The notes beneath the pieces were generated by a model. That model did no database searches. It had not been told where the DNA came from and was given only the letters and a program-made list of their open reading frames with translations. A program made the position numbers and the translations under genes. A stretch of DNA of 64,000 bases from Dicyema japonicum (Eukaryota > Dicyemida > Rhombozoa > Dicyemidae), in assembly GCA_011109175.1 (NCBI GenBank), contig RDEW01000024.1, positions 179,199-243,198 of the forward strand, read 5' to 3'. Positions 30,081 through 42,526 of this stretch are shown here, in pieces. Position 1 is the first letter of the stretch, and the number at the start of each line of letters is the position of its first letter.

Positions 30081-31410
30081 CAGGGGTTCTCAACCTTTTT
30101 TTGCTCGTCGACCCCTTGACTTTTTTTTCGACCCCCATATTATTTAATCGACCCTTAAAATTTTTTTATTTAGAACAGACAATTCTAAGTAAAATTAGTT
30201 AATTATCTAAAATAAATTCATTGTTAATAATCAAATCAAACAAAAAAAAGTATATACTCGATGTTAAGTTGGTATCTTAGCATAAATCTATAATTAAAAA
30301 AAAGAATTAAATAGCATTGGGATCCCTGTTATTTTTTTCGATAAATATTTGAATAATTCTTTTACAATCTATTAACGTCACATACTTTCCCTGAAGTTCT
30401 AATGAAACTTTATTAAATTTTCCAAAAATCGAAGTCAAATAAACAATTTTTTTCTTTATCGATACAATTAAATCTGCTAAATTTTTATCGCCCTCAGAAG
30501 TAAGAAAATTTACGATTGTGTCAAACAATATTGAAAATCGTTCTAATGCATTTCCCTTTGATAACCAAAATAAAATTGGAAACTATAACCTCAGTGTAAA
30601 GCACAAGACGGACATATGTTGTTTTAGCCTCATAGCAAAATTTTCTAAAAAGACTGTCATACTTGCTGTTTGCTTTAATTTTGTTTATGGTTTTAATAAC
30701 TATATTTAACGTTTCATGTAGAATTGGCGAAAGAGCTTTTGAAACCAAATGTTGTCTATGTAAAACGCAATGTATATGAATCACATTTGGACATATTTTT
30801 TCAAATATGCCTTAAATTCTTTATATTTTCCAACCATAGACAGTGCACCATCTGTGGCACAAGAAACCAAATTTTCATATGGAATCTTCTTGTCATCCAA
30901 AAATAATTTAACTACAAAAAAATAGAAAATCCAGTCGTATCAGTTTCCAAATATTTGACGAATAATAAATCTTCTGTAAGAAGAGCATGATCGTCAAAAT
31001 ATCTATATCGTAAGCTTCTAATAAGATTAACCTGACATATCCCATTAGAATTGATTGGTTATCGGTTTCATTGCATCATTTGATAATGACTTATTACACA
31101 GTAAACAATGTGGTCTATTATCAAAGAATTTTTTATAAATCCAAATGCCAAATATTCATTTTTATATTGACGAATTTTTAATGTAGAAGGACAACTCATA
31201 CACAAACAAAAACAAGCATGGTAATTTTAAAAATTTTAAAAAACAAAGGTTTTCCACTTTAAAAATAAACTAACTTAATTTAAATTGAAAAAGATTAAAT
31301 ATATTAAATTTATTTTCGACCCCCAAATATTTCATTTTCGACCCCCTTACGATCGATCTGATTGATTTTAGACCCCGGGGGTCGAATCGACCCCAGGTTG
31401 AGAACCCCTG
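30081..31410 (-). mobile_element. hAT element with ZBED-type transposase remnants
   Basis: Perfect 15-bp terminal inverted repeats, CAGGGGTTCTCAACC and GGTTGAGAACCCCTG, are flanked by gtttaaga at 30,073-30,080 and 31,411-31,418. On the minus strand, 30,307-30,784 encodes decayed transposase: HIHCVLHRQHLVSKALSPIL, NIVIKTINKIKANSK and LELQGKYVTLIDCK, patterns of the ZBED5-like hAT proteins. Frames are broken, and the BED finger and dimerisation domain are not intact, so it is non-autonomous now. The same ends occur at 553-792 and 40,239-42,526. Confidence 0.92.
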
Positions 31411-32219
31411 GTTTAAGATTTAATCTGGCAACTGATAATTTATGATATATGTCAGTTATAGTTCCTCCGTAACTCTTTGAGACAGTCAACAGTCTGTTTA
31501 AAAAGATTGGGCAGATAATATAATCTATTTGGTTTAAATATACGTGTTGTCGCCGTCATTGGACCTTCTTGTGCCAACTCAGCTAGTTTTGTGCTTTGCA
31601 CGGTGTTCCAACGTGGTATTGCATAGATACAGATTTGATGAATTACAAAAATCAACGAGAGAGTGTCCAGAGAGATTTCGATATCCTCTGCCATGTTTTC
31701 CCATACAGACTTCTCTATCCCTTTTCATGCCTGCATTGGCATTCCACATATGAACGTTAGTGTAGATTTATGAACTTGCATTTGTGTTTTCAACAGGATT
31801 TGGCAAAAACTCGTCCATATTTTTAGAAACTCTGCCAATGTGCGGAGCATATACGTTGATAACAGTCATTATAGTATTATTCGTGGGCGATAAACGGAAT
31901 TGCATAACAACCACACGATGATTGGCTGGTCATACTTTATGCACGTAGTTGATTAGGTTCGAATTGATCGCAAAACCAAGGCCGTAGTGACGATTGTCTG
32001 ATGGTAAGATAATCCGGTAGTTTCCAAAAGTTCCATCGTATCCAAGGCCATTCTTTGTTTCTTGTTAGCAGCAGATATCAATTTTGTAACGTGACAGATC
32101 TTCAGATAGTATTCTTGAATAGAGATGAGAGGCCTCGAACGTTGTATGGTAACAAAGAGTTTGAATTTAAGCATGATAAAGACATTATTTTTTCCAAGGA
32201 AAAACAGAAGCACGTCACG

Positions 32220-33985
32220 ACTTCAACCAACGTAATTTCACTATTCAAGAAAAACTTTTTAACTAGATCTGATAATTTACTTAATTTTTATTAAAAATAT
32301 ATAATTATTTGATTTTTTAAATTAATAAATATTTTGTTTTTTTAAATATTCACGTGTTTTTTGTCATCCGAAGGCATGCTAATACTTTTGGTGTGTTCAA
32401 AAATGACGGACATTATTATGAGAATTTTATATTCTCATTACATTTTAAGAGTCACTCATTATGTCCCGTATGGGGATAGAATTCTCTTATAACGTGGGCT
32501 CTTGATGTGGTACTCTAATGATAACATAAGTATATCATTATATCTGATTGTAGAGGATTCACACGCTGGGGTCGATGTAGAACTACCAAACTGAAAATAT
32601 CTAGCATATGTCTTAGCAAAGTGTGTGGGAGGACATCAAGTGTTGCTGAGATACCGTGTGAAAGTTTCTGATATATTGGCAGGAATAAGTAGAGGAGATG
32701 AAGACTCACTCATAGAATGTCAACTACGACTTCTCCCATTACCATTGTCTACTTTCACTATGACTTAAGGTTAACTTGCTTGGATGTCAGTTATCACTAG
32801 GGAAACCACAAATATGACTTAAAATGATTGAAATATGAACCTAAAAATGTAACTTTTAAGAAAAAAATTAAATAGACCTTATTAATTTCGTGCAGTCAAT
32901 GCTTTTTATTAATTTTAATTTTTGAAATAAAGATAGTAACAAAGTACTACAAGTGCTATATGGAAAGACTCAACGTGGATGTCTCTACAAGGGCGTACAA
33001 CCAATCAATGACGATTAAAAAACTTTGAGAGCATAATAATCAAGCATTGAGATGGGCTGAAAGTTGATAACTATGATGATGAGGTTACAAGAGTGACTAA
33101 TCATCTTATCTGAAGAGGCTCTAACTCGGAGGTTACGTCGAAGAGGAACCAAGAGAAACAGCTGTCTTGTCTAGTGATTTGCTTTGTATATGAGTGGAAC
33201 AGTGAGGGTGGTACAAAGGGCTAATGTCCAAAGAGGAGGAGAATCCAGCTTGCATAGTGTTAACAATAATTATTTTTTTTAACATTTATTTAAATAAAGC
33301 ATCAAATAATTTAAAAATTTCATTTAAAGTTTCATCTTTTTCGAGCATTTTATTTAACATGGAAAACTTCTTTCTACCAAAACAATTGTTCCAAGACAAT
33401 TCCATCATTTTTCAAAAAATTCTAGACAAAACTTTAATTATTCTCATTTTTGATATCTTTTAATAGAATATTTATTGTCCTTTTTTCATATTAATTTGAT
33501 ATCACACGGATCCTATTCAAATTTGATTGAATCTTTAATTTTTATTGAATGCATAATAGCAAAAAAATATCTTGGCATTTTCTTATTTTCAGAATAATTG
33601 GATGGTAGGCAGAAATCAAATTTGCCAAATTTTTCGTTAAATTATGTGATTGTATAAACTTTACCGTATTCCACAATTTTCCATCACTTGAATAAGAGTT
33701 CAAATTTCAGATTTTTGTACTACAATGCTGATGAAAAAACCGGTTTTTGCAGTTACAAACATTTTTGGCGTATAGCTTTTAATTTTCCAATTGAATTAAA
33801 ATGTTTGGAGTTGACTTGATTTTAATTTTTATAAATAAAAAATTTCATTATTATTCTAAAATTTAAAAAATTTCAATTTTAGCGTGTGAATAAAAAACCT
33901 GTTTCTTTAGTGTGTGATCTATTTCAGTTATTGTTTTTTATGTTTTATAAGCAGATGTTAAATACGAATGCTTCCATTTACAGGC
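32220..33985. other. no supported gene; shared block 33,240-33,600
   Basis: 33,240-33,600 recurs, diverged, at 47,160-47,515. I see no protein family in either copy. The rest is AT-rich with weak frames. Confidence 0.4.
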
Positions 33986-33989
33986 AGTA

Positions 33990-34200
33990 AAACCCCTATC
34001 TGTACACAGGACGCGTCTTGTGGAAAAAAAGAATGCATCACCACTCTACAATTTCTATTCTCTAATTCAGCCCGCCCACAAAGAAGCCGCGTTGGATCAC
34101 AGAAGGCACACAAGAATCGGATAAAAAATCTGAGTGAGGCCTTCGAGATCACTCAATTAATTTAGTAATTAAATTAACTATTTGTTCTTGGGTTAATAAT
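33990..34200 (+). pseudogene. LINE-C 3' terminal fragment
   Basis: The plus-strand frame ends RIKNLSEAFEITQLI then stop, followed by aattaactatttgttcttgg and gttaataataataat. The complement of this 3' end closes the LINEs at 35,303 and 62,283 (ttaacccaagaacaccaata). The tail is a (TAA)n repeat rather than poly(A). Confidence 0.65.
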
Positions 34201-34680
34201 AATAATCAATATAATAATTAAAGGAAAAATCCTGATCTTTCAGAGTTAAAATGGACGAGAATTCAAGGGAGTGTAGAATCCTCTTGACAAGGGTGTTACA
34301 GGCCATTAGCGACGATAGATATGCAGAGAGAGAAAGGTCTACTTTTCTGTTTTTAATAAAATTTAATATAATAAAAAAATATTAGCATCACTTTCTTGTC
34401 CATTTTGTTAAGTGTAGTAAATACCCAATGATAATCCTGAATGATTATCAAATTTCTACTTTCCTCGAGTGGCCATTCGGTCTCCACGACTGTAGTATTA
34501 TGACAAGTTTCACCTTGCAATCAAATTTCTTTGATTGAAACTTTCTTCTTCGCTAGTTCAAAGATCTAAATGGGATCACTTAACTAGTTGACTTTATTTT
34601 TGTCTTTCTTCTCGGTGATCCCGGGGTTAATCAATAAATAAAGATCAAAGAAGGCAAACAAATTCCTTGATCAGAACCAT
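34201..34680. other. no supported gene
   Basis: A 45-codon frame starts at 34,251 (MDENSRECRILLTRVLQAIS) and could be a small exon, but nothing confirms it. Confidence 0.3.
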
Positions 34681-34689
34681 CACCCAAGC

Positions 34690-34850
34690 ACTGTAATCCA
34701 GCAAACATTCTCTTGGGAGCCTAGGTCAATTCCTGAAGTCGTCGACAATGAGCGAATTGTCTCCCGGTGAATGATAGATGTATCCTTTTGAATCCCGTCG
34801 ATGTAAAGTCCGATGTAAGCAAATGCACCTGAAATAAATCTGAGATCTGT
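34690..34850 (-). CDS. unrecognised exon, better copy of the 7.5-kb fragment
   Basis: On the minus strand the frame reads AYIGLYIDGIQKDTSIIHRE and ends ENVCWITVLG with a stop near 34,690. It begins after a GT...AG segment of 28 nt (34,831-34,858), close to the genome's intron size. The matching segment at 7,500-7,670 shares the end but has a stop where this has Trp. I do not recognise the protein and cannot place the upstream exon. Confidence 0.35.
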
Positions 34851-35079
34851 CTACACGTTTTGTAGTCTGTTTTTAGCCTAAAATTAGATTATGCTCCGCA
34901 TAGGCAGACACACTTTATTTAAGTAAAGAACAATTAATTTTAACCAATCGTAGAACTAAGGAATGATCTTCATTTCTTTTTTATTTCTTTTTCTTGTGTG
35001 TGGGTCCTTTCTCGACAATCCAGTTTTGCAGTGAGCATCCACTGATGACGGCGTCACAGTGCCGCGGCGGTGTAGATAG

Positions 35080-35300
35080 TTTGCCTACGAGAGACAATTT
35101 ATCAGAACAACGATGAACTATGTAGTTCCTGTCTGGGGTCACTGTTTTATTAATAACGAACGTCGAAAAAATACAAATGACTCAAAACTCTGTTCCAAGA
35201 ATAATTACTGGCCGTCTAAAACCGACTAACTTACCACTTATCTGAGAATTAAAATCCTCCCAATCAAGGACCATTTCAAGTGACTAAGTCTCAATTATTA
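35080..35300 (+). pseudogene. LINE-C C-terminal fragment, head-on to the next LINE
   Basis: Frames read NYVVPVWGHCF, VPRIITGRLKPT and LKILPIKDHFK, the usual C-terminal region of Jockey/CR1-like polymerases (VWA...RIITGRPKT...LPIKEH). It faces the minus-strand LINE that ends at 35,303. Confidence 0.6.
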
Positions 35301-35302
35301 TT

Positions 35303-36845
35303 AACCCAAGAACACCAATAGTTAATTTAATTAACAAATTAATTAAGTGATCTCGAAGGCTTCAATCATATTCTCATTTTCTCCTCGTGCGCCTTCTGGG
35401 ATATAACACATCTTCTTCAGGTGGATTCGGAAATAGGAATTGGAGAGGGGATGATGTATACCCTTCTCATAAGACATGTCGTGGTTGTGTATTGTTGAGA
35501 GTTACACTGCCTGCACAGGGTAGCAAATCCCATTCCATTTTGTCAGATAAGGTCTTCAAGTGGTGAGGGTATTAGTTTTTCTAGTTTCCCGAGATTACTA
35601 ATAGTAGTGGCTGTTAAGGTCTGAATGCCCCGATTTTTTGTTTGTCGTCCAGGACAGATTGATTCCCCATGACGTACAAGCATAGCTGACAGATGGCTTA
35701 ATGAATTGTTTGTACAACAATTTCAAAGTTTGGAAAGGAGTTTTAATGCCACCAAAATAGTTTTGATTATCCCTAGCTTTCTTGAGCAGCTTCCAGAAAC
35801 ATCGTCTAAAGAGAGATAAAAAGGACATGTGTGTGTCGAAGGTGATCCCAAGAATTTCAGTTTCTTCGTGAAAGGTATTTTTGTTTGGTTGATAATTAAA
35901 TCCACTGTCAATTGTCCAAGTCGTTTGTTTGAGGTAAATAAGGACAATGAAAAATTTTCAGTAGATATATCAAGCTGGTTATAATTTAGCCAAATTTGAA
36001 TATTGTGAGGTATTCTTGTAGTCTTTCTGATGCCTTTGGGATATCTTGATCGCGGAATCCGATTAATAGGTCATCAGGATATGATAGGATGAAATCGTCT
36101 TTATTATCGGGTTGTGGTAAATCGACATGTATAAGTTAAATAAGGCGGGTGATAAAAAACCTTGTGGGACACCATTGGGAAGTAATCTTGAAATTGATTT
36201 GGTGCCATCCATGTATACCCGGGCCCTTCTTCCATTTATGCAGTTAGCAAGCCAAAGTTATATATTGGGCTGACGGGGAGCAAACAATTTCCGGGTTAAA
36301 ACTTTCCTTGAGACAGAGTTGAAGGCCTTTTGTAAATCGATCGAGCGAACGACTGTTTTGAGGTGACGAGGATTTGTGTTAAAGCCTTCAATGATAAATT
36401 GGTTGAGGGAAGTAGGTGGTAGAAGTTGATGACCCCTTCGAAATCCATGTTGTGAGACTTAAAAGGAAGGAACGGGGTTATAAGGTTAATAATCAATTTT
36501 TCAATAATTTTGACAAGGTGCATAGTAAAGAAATGGTCGAAATGATGCAGGATTGTTTAGGCTTGCCAGGCTTAAGATTGGGCGTATTTAGGACAGTTTC
36601 CAGATAGTTGGAAATTGTATTCATGTTTATTGAATAGTTGAAAATAACTGTGATTGCATCAATCGCAATAGGTCTCAATTCTTTGACAAATGAAAAACGT
36701 TGGGACATCCAGCCTATTGCATTTGTGTTTCCACAAAAAAATAGAGATTTCTTCAAACAATCCCAGAAAATGAGCACTCTCAGTTCTGTCAGATAACAAA
36801 CCATGATTGGATATCTACTAAAGTAATAAGAAGCGGATGTACTTG
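35303..36845 (-). mobile_element. LINE-C, 5'-truncated and decayed
   Basis: Minus-strand frames hold ITVIFNYSINMNTISNYLET, LNTPNLKPGKP, then a broken GFEGVI, then KTISRLLPNGVPQG-like (motif B near 36,180) and LGQLTVDLIINQTKIPFTKK, ending TLKLLYKQFIKPSVSYA. This is the same family as 62,283-64,000 but with many stops. The 3' end is the ttaacccaagaacaccaata motif. At 36,845 it is joined directly to the membrane-gene block. Confidence 0.75.
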
Positions 36846-36991
36846 TCGGATGTTCTGAGCGTCCTCTCTTAGCAACAACTTTTTTGATTATGACCTAATT
36901 TCATAAAATAACGATTTTATTTAAAGCAGAAAATAAAGAATGTTAGGGAAGAATTCCAGATTATTATTATTAACGTTAAAACATCTATTAG

Positions 36992-37837
36992 TTAGTCACT
37001 AACTAAAGGTATGTCCGAACTATCTTCTCTATAAAGATATTTGGCGTATAATATAACAAAAATACAAAAAATGCTCGATATAACAAATAAGCAATAACAG
37101 GCGCAAATCGCCTCGAATTATCAGAAGATCTATTTCAGGCTTATTTTCAAAATGTTTAATTACTTTGCTAGTTTTTTAGGGTTAGTTATTCTCAATTTTC
37201 AAAGACGTGATGATTTTGTGTTTATTCACTTTGGCAATCTTATTGTGATTACTCTTATGGTTCTCACGTGGACAGATGCATTTATTGTCTAGTATTAATT
37301 TGTACTATACCATTCCCGGTAAAATTCAGAATTTTCGAATCTCTTGAAAATTGAAATTTAAACTCGCTAATTTTGAGAGAAAGGACTTTTTTATATTGCT
37401 TAATTCTTTGCATTTACAATATCCACCAAGTTTGTGAATGATGTAAACATTTCGCGTGATATGTTCGACTAAATAAAAATAAATAACTACAAGGAAGACA
37501 ACTAACTGAAATTTCAAACAGTGTAGCTCTAACGCGATTAACATGTGCTTTTTATATTTAATAGATAATTTTTCTTTATCAGATGTACAATAGAAATTTT
37601 ATTTCTTGAAACAATCCACCTACGTTTGTTAAATAATACATGTTTTTGCTAAAATTATATTTTACATACTTTATTACCATCATGATGGCCTAACGTTATT
37701 TTACCGATGAGAATTACTTTAATATAACTGTCGTTTGTTATAACAAACTTGAGAGAAACTAATTTAACATTAAAGGCGAGTAAATTAATGAAGATTACTA
37801 AATAAAAAAATATTGTGATACTTATTAATTGCCCCAT
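36992..37837 (-). CDS. MGxLI membrane-protein family, copy 3
   Basis: Same gene as 59,205-60,050. It starts MGQLISITIFFYLVIFINLL, a strong signal peptide. The ectodomain has HKLGGYCKCKEL. The C-terminal helix and the final GTTAGTGAC-TAA are in place. All three micro-intron positions are recognisable. Frame shifts after about 37,400 (SNIKKSFLSKL) and near 37,190 suggest decay or assembly error. It lies in a ~1-kb block (36,848-37,895) also present in both units of the 42.7-61.7 kb duplication. Confidence 0.6.
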
Positions 37838-37903
37838 TTTTTGTTGATATAACAGGTAGTTATTTAGATTAATTTAATTTTTATTAATTTAAAAATATAA
37901 TTA

Positions 37904-38760
37904 CAGTACGACCTCAGTTTGGGGCACCATAACAGATAACAGATAACATGATTTATTCGCAAAACCCCAACTAACTAAACAAGGTAAGAGCCATTAACTA
38001 AAGAGGAAAGCCAAGATTTGGGGTCGTCTATATCGGGGCACTCTCATGAGACACCGAATGTCTCTTCTCCGTAAAAAGCCCCAATTACAATGCGAGTTTC
38101 CACAAGCAATGTAATAAATCACCGATTCTTCTCGTTTTTCTTTCGTATTCGTCATCAATTTCAGATGCTAAATCCAATCCATGTGCTTCAATTTAGTTTC
38201 GTTTATAATTAGAACTTCCATCTGGATCGTGCTGGCTATAGCAACCAGCACTGAGGCCCGTTTCCAAAGAGAACGGGCATTAATCAGGGTTATCCTGACT
38301 ACTTCTGGTTTTTTTTCGGTGGCTGCCCTCTCTTCTCTGTATTGAAGCTTCTACTGTTTCTTTTTTAGAATGTTTCTTACTATATGTCCTATTCCAGCCA
38401 GTTTTAATTTCTTATTCGTTCCAATTTTGGAAACTTCACTTTCTCCATTAAGGGCATTTTCTCGTTTTAGAGATAATTTTCCATTCGATTCTTTCCTTTT
38501 TGGTCAATTTTGTTTTTTTTCGCTATGTTAGCTTCAACAGCCTTGGGACATCTTCCATAATTGGCAAAGTCGATGGATGAACCACAATTCAAAAAACTTA
38601 TTATTGTTTTTAACTGGACACTGCGATCTTCTATGTGAATCAGAACAAACAAAGCATCTTTCAACACATATCCATTAGGCCTGAAGTATGTTTCTCAAAC
38701 TCGTAGTATATTTCTTCGTCTTGTAGCACCAGTGGCACCACCTACTCACCATTTTTTCAT
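37904..38760 (-). pseudogene. DNA-transposon end and LINE-A ORF1 fragment
   Basis: 37,904 begins cagtacgacctcagtttggg, like a pogo/Tigger terminal repeat. From about 38,036 a minus-strand LINE-A fragment follows: first the 3' end, then the start of the endonuclease (ITLINARSLWKRAS), then ORF1. ORF1 includes two zinc-knuckle motifs: a CFVCSDSHRRSQC-like frame, and a decayed second with FANYGRCPKAVEANIAKK. This tells us what the truncated copy at 20,381 has lost. Large internal deletions are obvious. Confidence 0.55.
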
Positions 38761-39960
38761 AGTGCCCCAAAAAGCGAGGGTGTCCCAAATAGCGAGGGTA
38801 AAAAATTATTGGCTTTTAATTTATCTTCCATACATTTTTATTTAATTTTAAACAATAAATTAAAATTTTTAATATTAATAAAAATTCTAACATAGTTTTT
38901 TTTTAATAAAATGTAAAAATTAAAATAAATCTAACAAAAAATTACTCTTAAAAGTAATCAGTAATTTTCCTACCGGTGTTTTTTCAGTTCTCCTGAGAGG
39001 TTTTTTCGAAATTCGTATTAGATTTTTAATCCTTGTGGACATGTACTAAGAATAAAATCTTCTAGAGAATTCATGATGTTTATGATTTCTTTAATTGATG
39101 ATTTTTTGGATTCACATTCATCATAAGTGATGTTGTCCTGAATAATATCTTTTGAATCCATTATTGTAACATCTGCTATCGCGTCATTTGTTAATTTTTG
39201 TCCAATTGTACATTTTCCGAAATTTTTGATCTGTTTTCGTTAATTTTCTGCCAAAAATTAATCATCGTTGTCTCTGGCATCATTTTCCATGCCTCCCGGA
39301 CAACTGTAATGACTTGTCTAAGATTGAGATTATTCAGATTCAAATCAGAGAGCAATTCTTTTTCAAATATAAGGGTAAAATCAATCAGTTTATTGAAGTA
39401 GAGGGACTTGAAAGATTTTATTATTCCCATATCTAAGGGTTGAATTAAAGCGGTACTATTTTTTGAAAGAAAAAGTAAATGAAAATTGGAATATTCTGCA
39501 TTTCTGTAACAGCTCGCATTATCCAGTATTTAAACAATTTTTCTGTTTTCATTGATCATATCTTGATTTACTTTCCATAACCATTTTGTAAAAAATCACT
39601 AGTCATCATCGAATTTTTTGAGGCAGCATATAGTACTCTGTGTCCTCGGCGTTAAAATTTTTTAAACACCGATGAGATTTGAATTTTCCAATTAAAAGAG
39701 GTTTTAACTTTTCACCAAGTGCATTACAACAAAGGAGAAGGGAAACCTTCACTTTAATTTTTTTAATTCAATTGCGTTTGTCATTAAATTGAACAAAAGA
39801 TTTCGACGGCGTTCACATTATGTATAAAGCTGTTTCGTCACAGTTAAAAATATTTTCACTTCCTACAGTTTCCGAACAGTTGTCATAATCAGAGAAAAAA
39901 TTGGATACTGAAGAAAGTTTAGACGAATTCTTTTCTCCACTTATAGTTTTGAAAAGCAAC

Positions 39961-40420
39961 TCGTGCCTTTTCTTGAACCGATCGAGCCATCCATTTGATG
40001 CTTTAAATCAGTGGTTCTCAACCTGGGGTCGATTCGACCCACCAGGGGTCTAAAATCAATCCAGATCGATCGTAACGAATCGAAATTGAAATACTTGGGG
40101 GTCGAAAATAAATTTAATATATTTAATTTTTTTTTCATTTTTAATTAAGTTAGTTTATTTTTAAAGTGGTAAACCTTCGTTCTTTAAATTTCGTGCCTTT
40201 TCTTGAACCGATCGAGCCATCCATTTGATGCCTTAAATCAGTGGTTCTCAACCTGGGGTCGATTCGACCCCCAGGGGTCTAAAATCAATCCAGATCGATC
40301 GTAACGAGTCGAAATTGAAATACTTGGGGGTCGAAAATAAATTTAATATATTTAATTTTTTTTTCATTTTTAATTAAGTTAGTTTATTTTAAAGTGGTAA
40401 ACCTTCGTTCTTTAAATTTT
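39961..40420. repeat. tandem duplication, two 230-bp units
   Basis: 39,961-40,190 and 40,191-40,420 are nearly identical, both starting tcgtgccttttcttgaaccg. Each contains Tigger coding sequence, the junction, and the first ~180 bp of the hAT. Only the second unit is continuous with the full hAT. This is a real tandem duplication after insertion, or an assembly or haplotype artefact. Confidence 0.85.
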
Positions 40421-42526
40421 TTAAAATTACCATGCTTGTTTTTGTTCGTTTATGAGTCATCCTTCTACATTAAAAAATCGTCAATATAAAAATGAACATT
40501 TGGAATTTGGATTTATAAAAAATTCTTTTGACAATAGTCCATATTGCTTACTGTGTAATACTGTGTAGTCATCATTATTATCATGATTACAGTGTAGTCA
40601 TTATTAAATGATGCATTGAAACACTCCAAATTATTGGATCATCTTAGGAGAAAACATTCGGATAAAAAAGATAAACCATTAGAGTATTTTGAAGAATTAA
40701 AGGATTCTTTTCGTAAACAAAAAACATTGACACTGTTTTTTACAAATAGTATTGAAAGAAATAATAGGTGTAATTGCATCAAATAAAATTGCAATGATTA
40801 TTGCCAAAAATGAGAGTTCCCATGTTTTTGGTGAATATCTCATCAAACCATCTATATCAGTGTTTTTATCAAATCTGATGGATTTAAATCCCGACGAAAT
40901 ATTAAAATCCGTACCAATCAGCAATGATTCAATTCGCCGTAGGATTCACGAAATGTAATGTTGAACATATTTCATGTGAAACGCTTAAAAATACTATTTT
41001 TTTCGCTTTAAATTGACTAAAGCCATATATATGACAACCAATCAATTCTAATAGGATATGTCAGGTTAATATTATTAGAAGGTTCCCTTTAAGATATTTT
41101 GACGATCATGCTCTTCTTACAGAAGATTTATTATTTGTCAAATATTTGGAAACTGATACGACTGGATTTTCTATTTTTTCCGTAGTCAAATTATTTTTGG
41201 ATGACAAGAAAATTCCATATGAAAATTTGGTTTCTATATGAACATTTTTATATAAGAAAAAAATTTAAGAGGAATTAATTATGTTAAAATTCAATCCAGA
41301 ATTAAATCTATATTATAATGATTCACAATCACCTGTTATTTTTGGCAAAATATGAAAGTGAAAGAGAGTTATCCAAAATTGTGGACAGAAATAGCACAAT
41401 TGCTACTCTATTTTCCGACATCACACTGTGTTGAATGCGGATTTACCATTCTACATCGAATTGTAAATAAAGAACAAAACAGATTGGATGTGTCCATTAG
41501 AGAAGATATTCGCTTAAAAATAACACAGAGCCAGATATCGAAGCTTTGGTCAAAAAACATCAGTCACAAAAAAATGAAAAATGAATTAATACAACAAGTT
41601 ATGGAATAGGTAACATCTAGTCCACCGGTTGGCCTGGACTGTTCATTCGGCTACCACTTATCCTTGATATCCAATTACTAATTTATCTCCAGAACGTTGT
41701 AGGTACAAATCCAGTACACCCATTTCTAGTTAGTTCTCCCTTTGTAGGTCCTTTCCCCAATATGTTATTTTACGGTGGTCCCAAACCGTCCTGCTGGGAC
41801 CGATGATGTGGTTAACAAAGTCCCGTGTAGATCCAATTCGAATGTAGGGATCAAATGGTGTGGGTACCACCCTGTAAGTACCAACTCCAGTATGACATCC
41901 ACAGTAGTCTCAGGTCCTGTAGGGATCAATGTCCTGGATAACAAAGTCCCGTGTAGACCCGGATACGAATGTAAAGATCAATTGGTGTGGGTACTAGGTC
42001 CAACTTGGAAAATATTCGGTGTTTTGACCCTTTGGCTACTGCGTCCCCCAAAAGGTTCCTTGGTTTTTGTAGAATATATCCAATCGGCCCGTGGTATGTT
42101 TCTCCACCTTGTAATATGTTCCTTCGTCTTGTAGAATAAGTTCATTCGACTTGTAATACGTTTCTTCGCCTTGAGAAGAGTATCTTGCAGTCAATAGGTT
42201 CCTTCGTCTTGTAATATAGCCTTTGTAATGTGAATCTTCGCCTTGAAACTCCTTCGACTTGAGAACATGAAAGTAGCACATGTCACAGGGATCCAATGCT
42301 ATTTAATTCTTTTTTATTATAGATTTATGCTAAAATATCAACTTAACATAGAGTATATACTTTTTTTGTTTGATTTGATTATTAACAATGAATTCATTTT
42401 AGATAGTTAACTAATTTTACTTAGAATTGTCTGTTCTAAATATAAAGTTTTAAGGGGTCGAAAAATTTAAGGTGGGTCGAAAAAAAATTCAAGGGTCGAC
42501 GAGTAAAAATAGGTTGAGAACCCCTG
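40239..42526 (+). mobile_element. hAT element with ZBED5-like transposase, inserted in the Tigger
   Basis: Ends are CAGTGGTTCTCAACC and GGTTGAGAACCCCTG, flanked by ccttaaat at 40,231-40,238 and 42,527-42,534. The plus-strand transposase, with several frameshifts, runs 40,440-41,610. A BED zinc-finger region comes first (FDNSPYCLLCN...KLLDHLRRKHSDKKDKPLEY), then NESSHVFGEYLIKP, then LLFVKYLETDTTGFSIFSV, and a dimerisation domain FPTSHCVECGFTILHRIVNK near 41,420. It is the fullest hAT in the window. About 700 bp of unrelated sequence (41,620-42,300) lies before the right end. Confidence 0.92.
41620..42300. repeat. insert with degenerate ccttgtaatatg minisatellite
   Basis: 42,085-42,275 repeats loose variants of ttccttcgtcttgtaatatg about every 20-30 bp. 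A related piece stands near 38,690-38,735. The left part, 41,760-42,010, contains two diverged copies of a ~110-bp segment (tcccgtgtaga...tggtgtgggtac). Confidence 0.6.

Larger units (their letters stand above)
28400..32215 (-). mobile_element. LINE-B relative, decayed, with two nested insertions
   Basis: Read on the minus strand. The endonuclease is at 32,215-31,440: CQQETKNGLGYDG, VINVYAPHIGRVSKN, GRGYRNLSGHSLVDF. The reverse transcriptase is at 29,420-28,430: KGNRSAGYDGIPGELMKHAP, MLGIDLTKFFNSINREKL (motif A, AFDS changed to FFNS) and LGTPQGDFLSPFLFIIYLED. A YTRMM-like remnant marks where YADD would be. The endonuclease resembles that at 57,690-58,820 and the polymerase that at 15,599-17,697, so it is a second lineage of LINE-B. 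It is split by a hAT element (30,081-31,410) and a 121-bp retro-insertion (29,515-29,635). Confidence 0.75.

Noticed and set aside
31940-31980. Possible tRNA B-box (ggttcgaattgatcg)
   Set aside because: No partner A-box or cloverleaf could be formed; it lies in decayed LINE coding sequence.
34251-34388. 45-codon frame MDENSRECRIL... as a gene
   Set aside because: No second copy, no splice partner and no family; left as a note in the gap entry.
42085-42280. CRISPR-like array
   Set aside because: Units are degenerate, unequal and lack conserved repeats with unique spacers; the context is a eukaryotic transposon.
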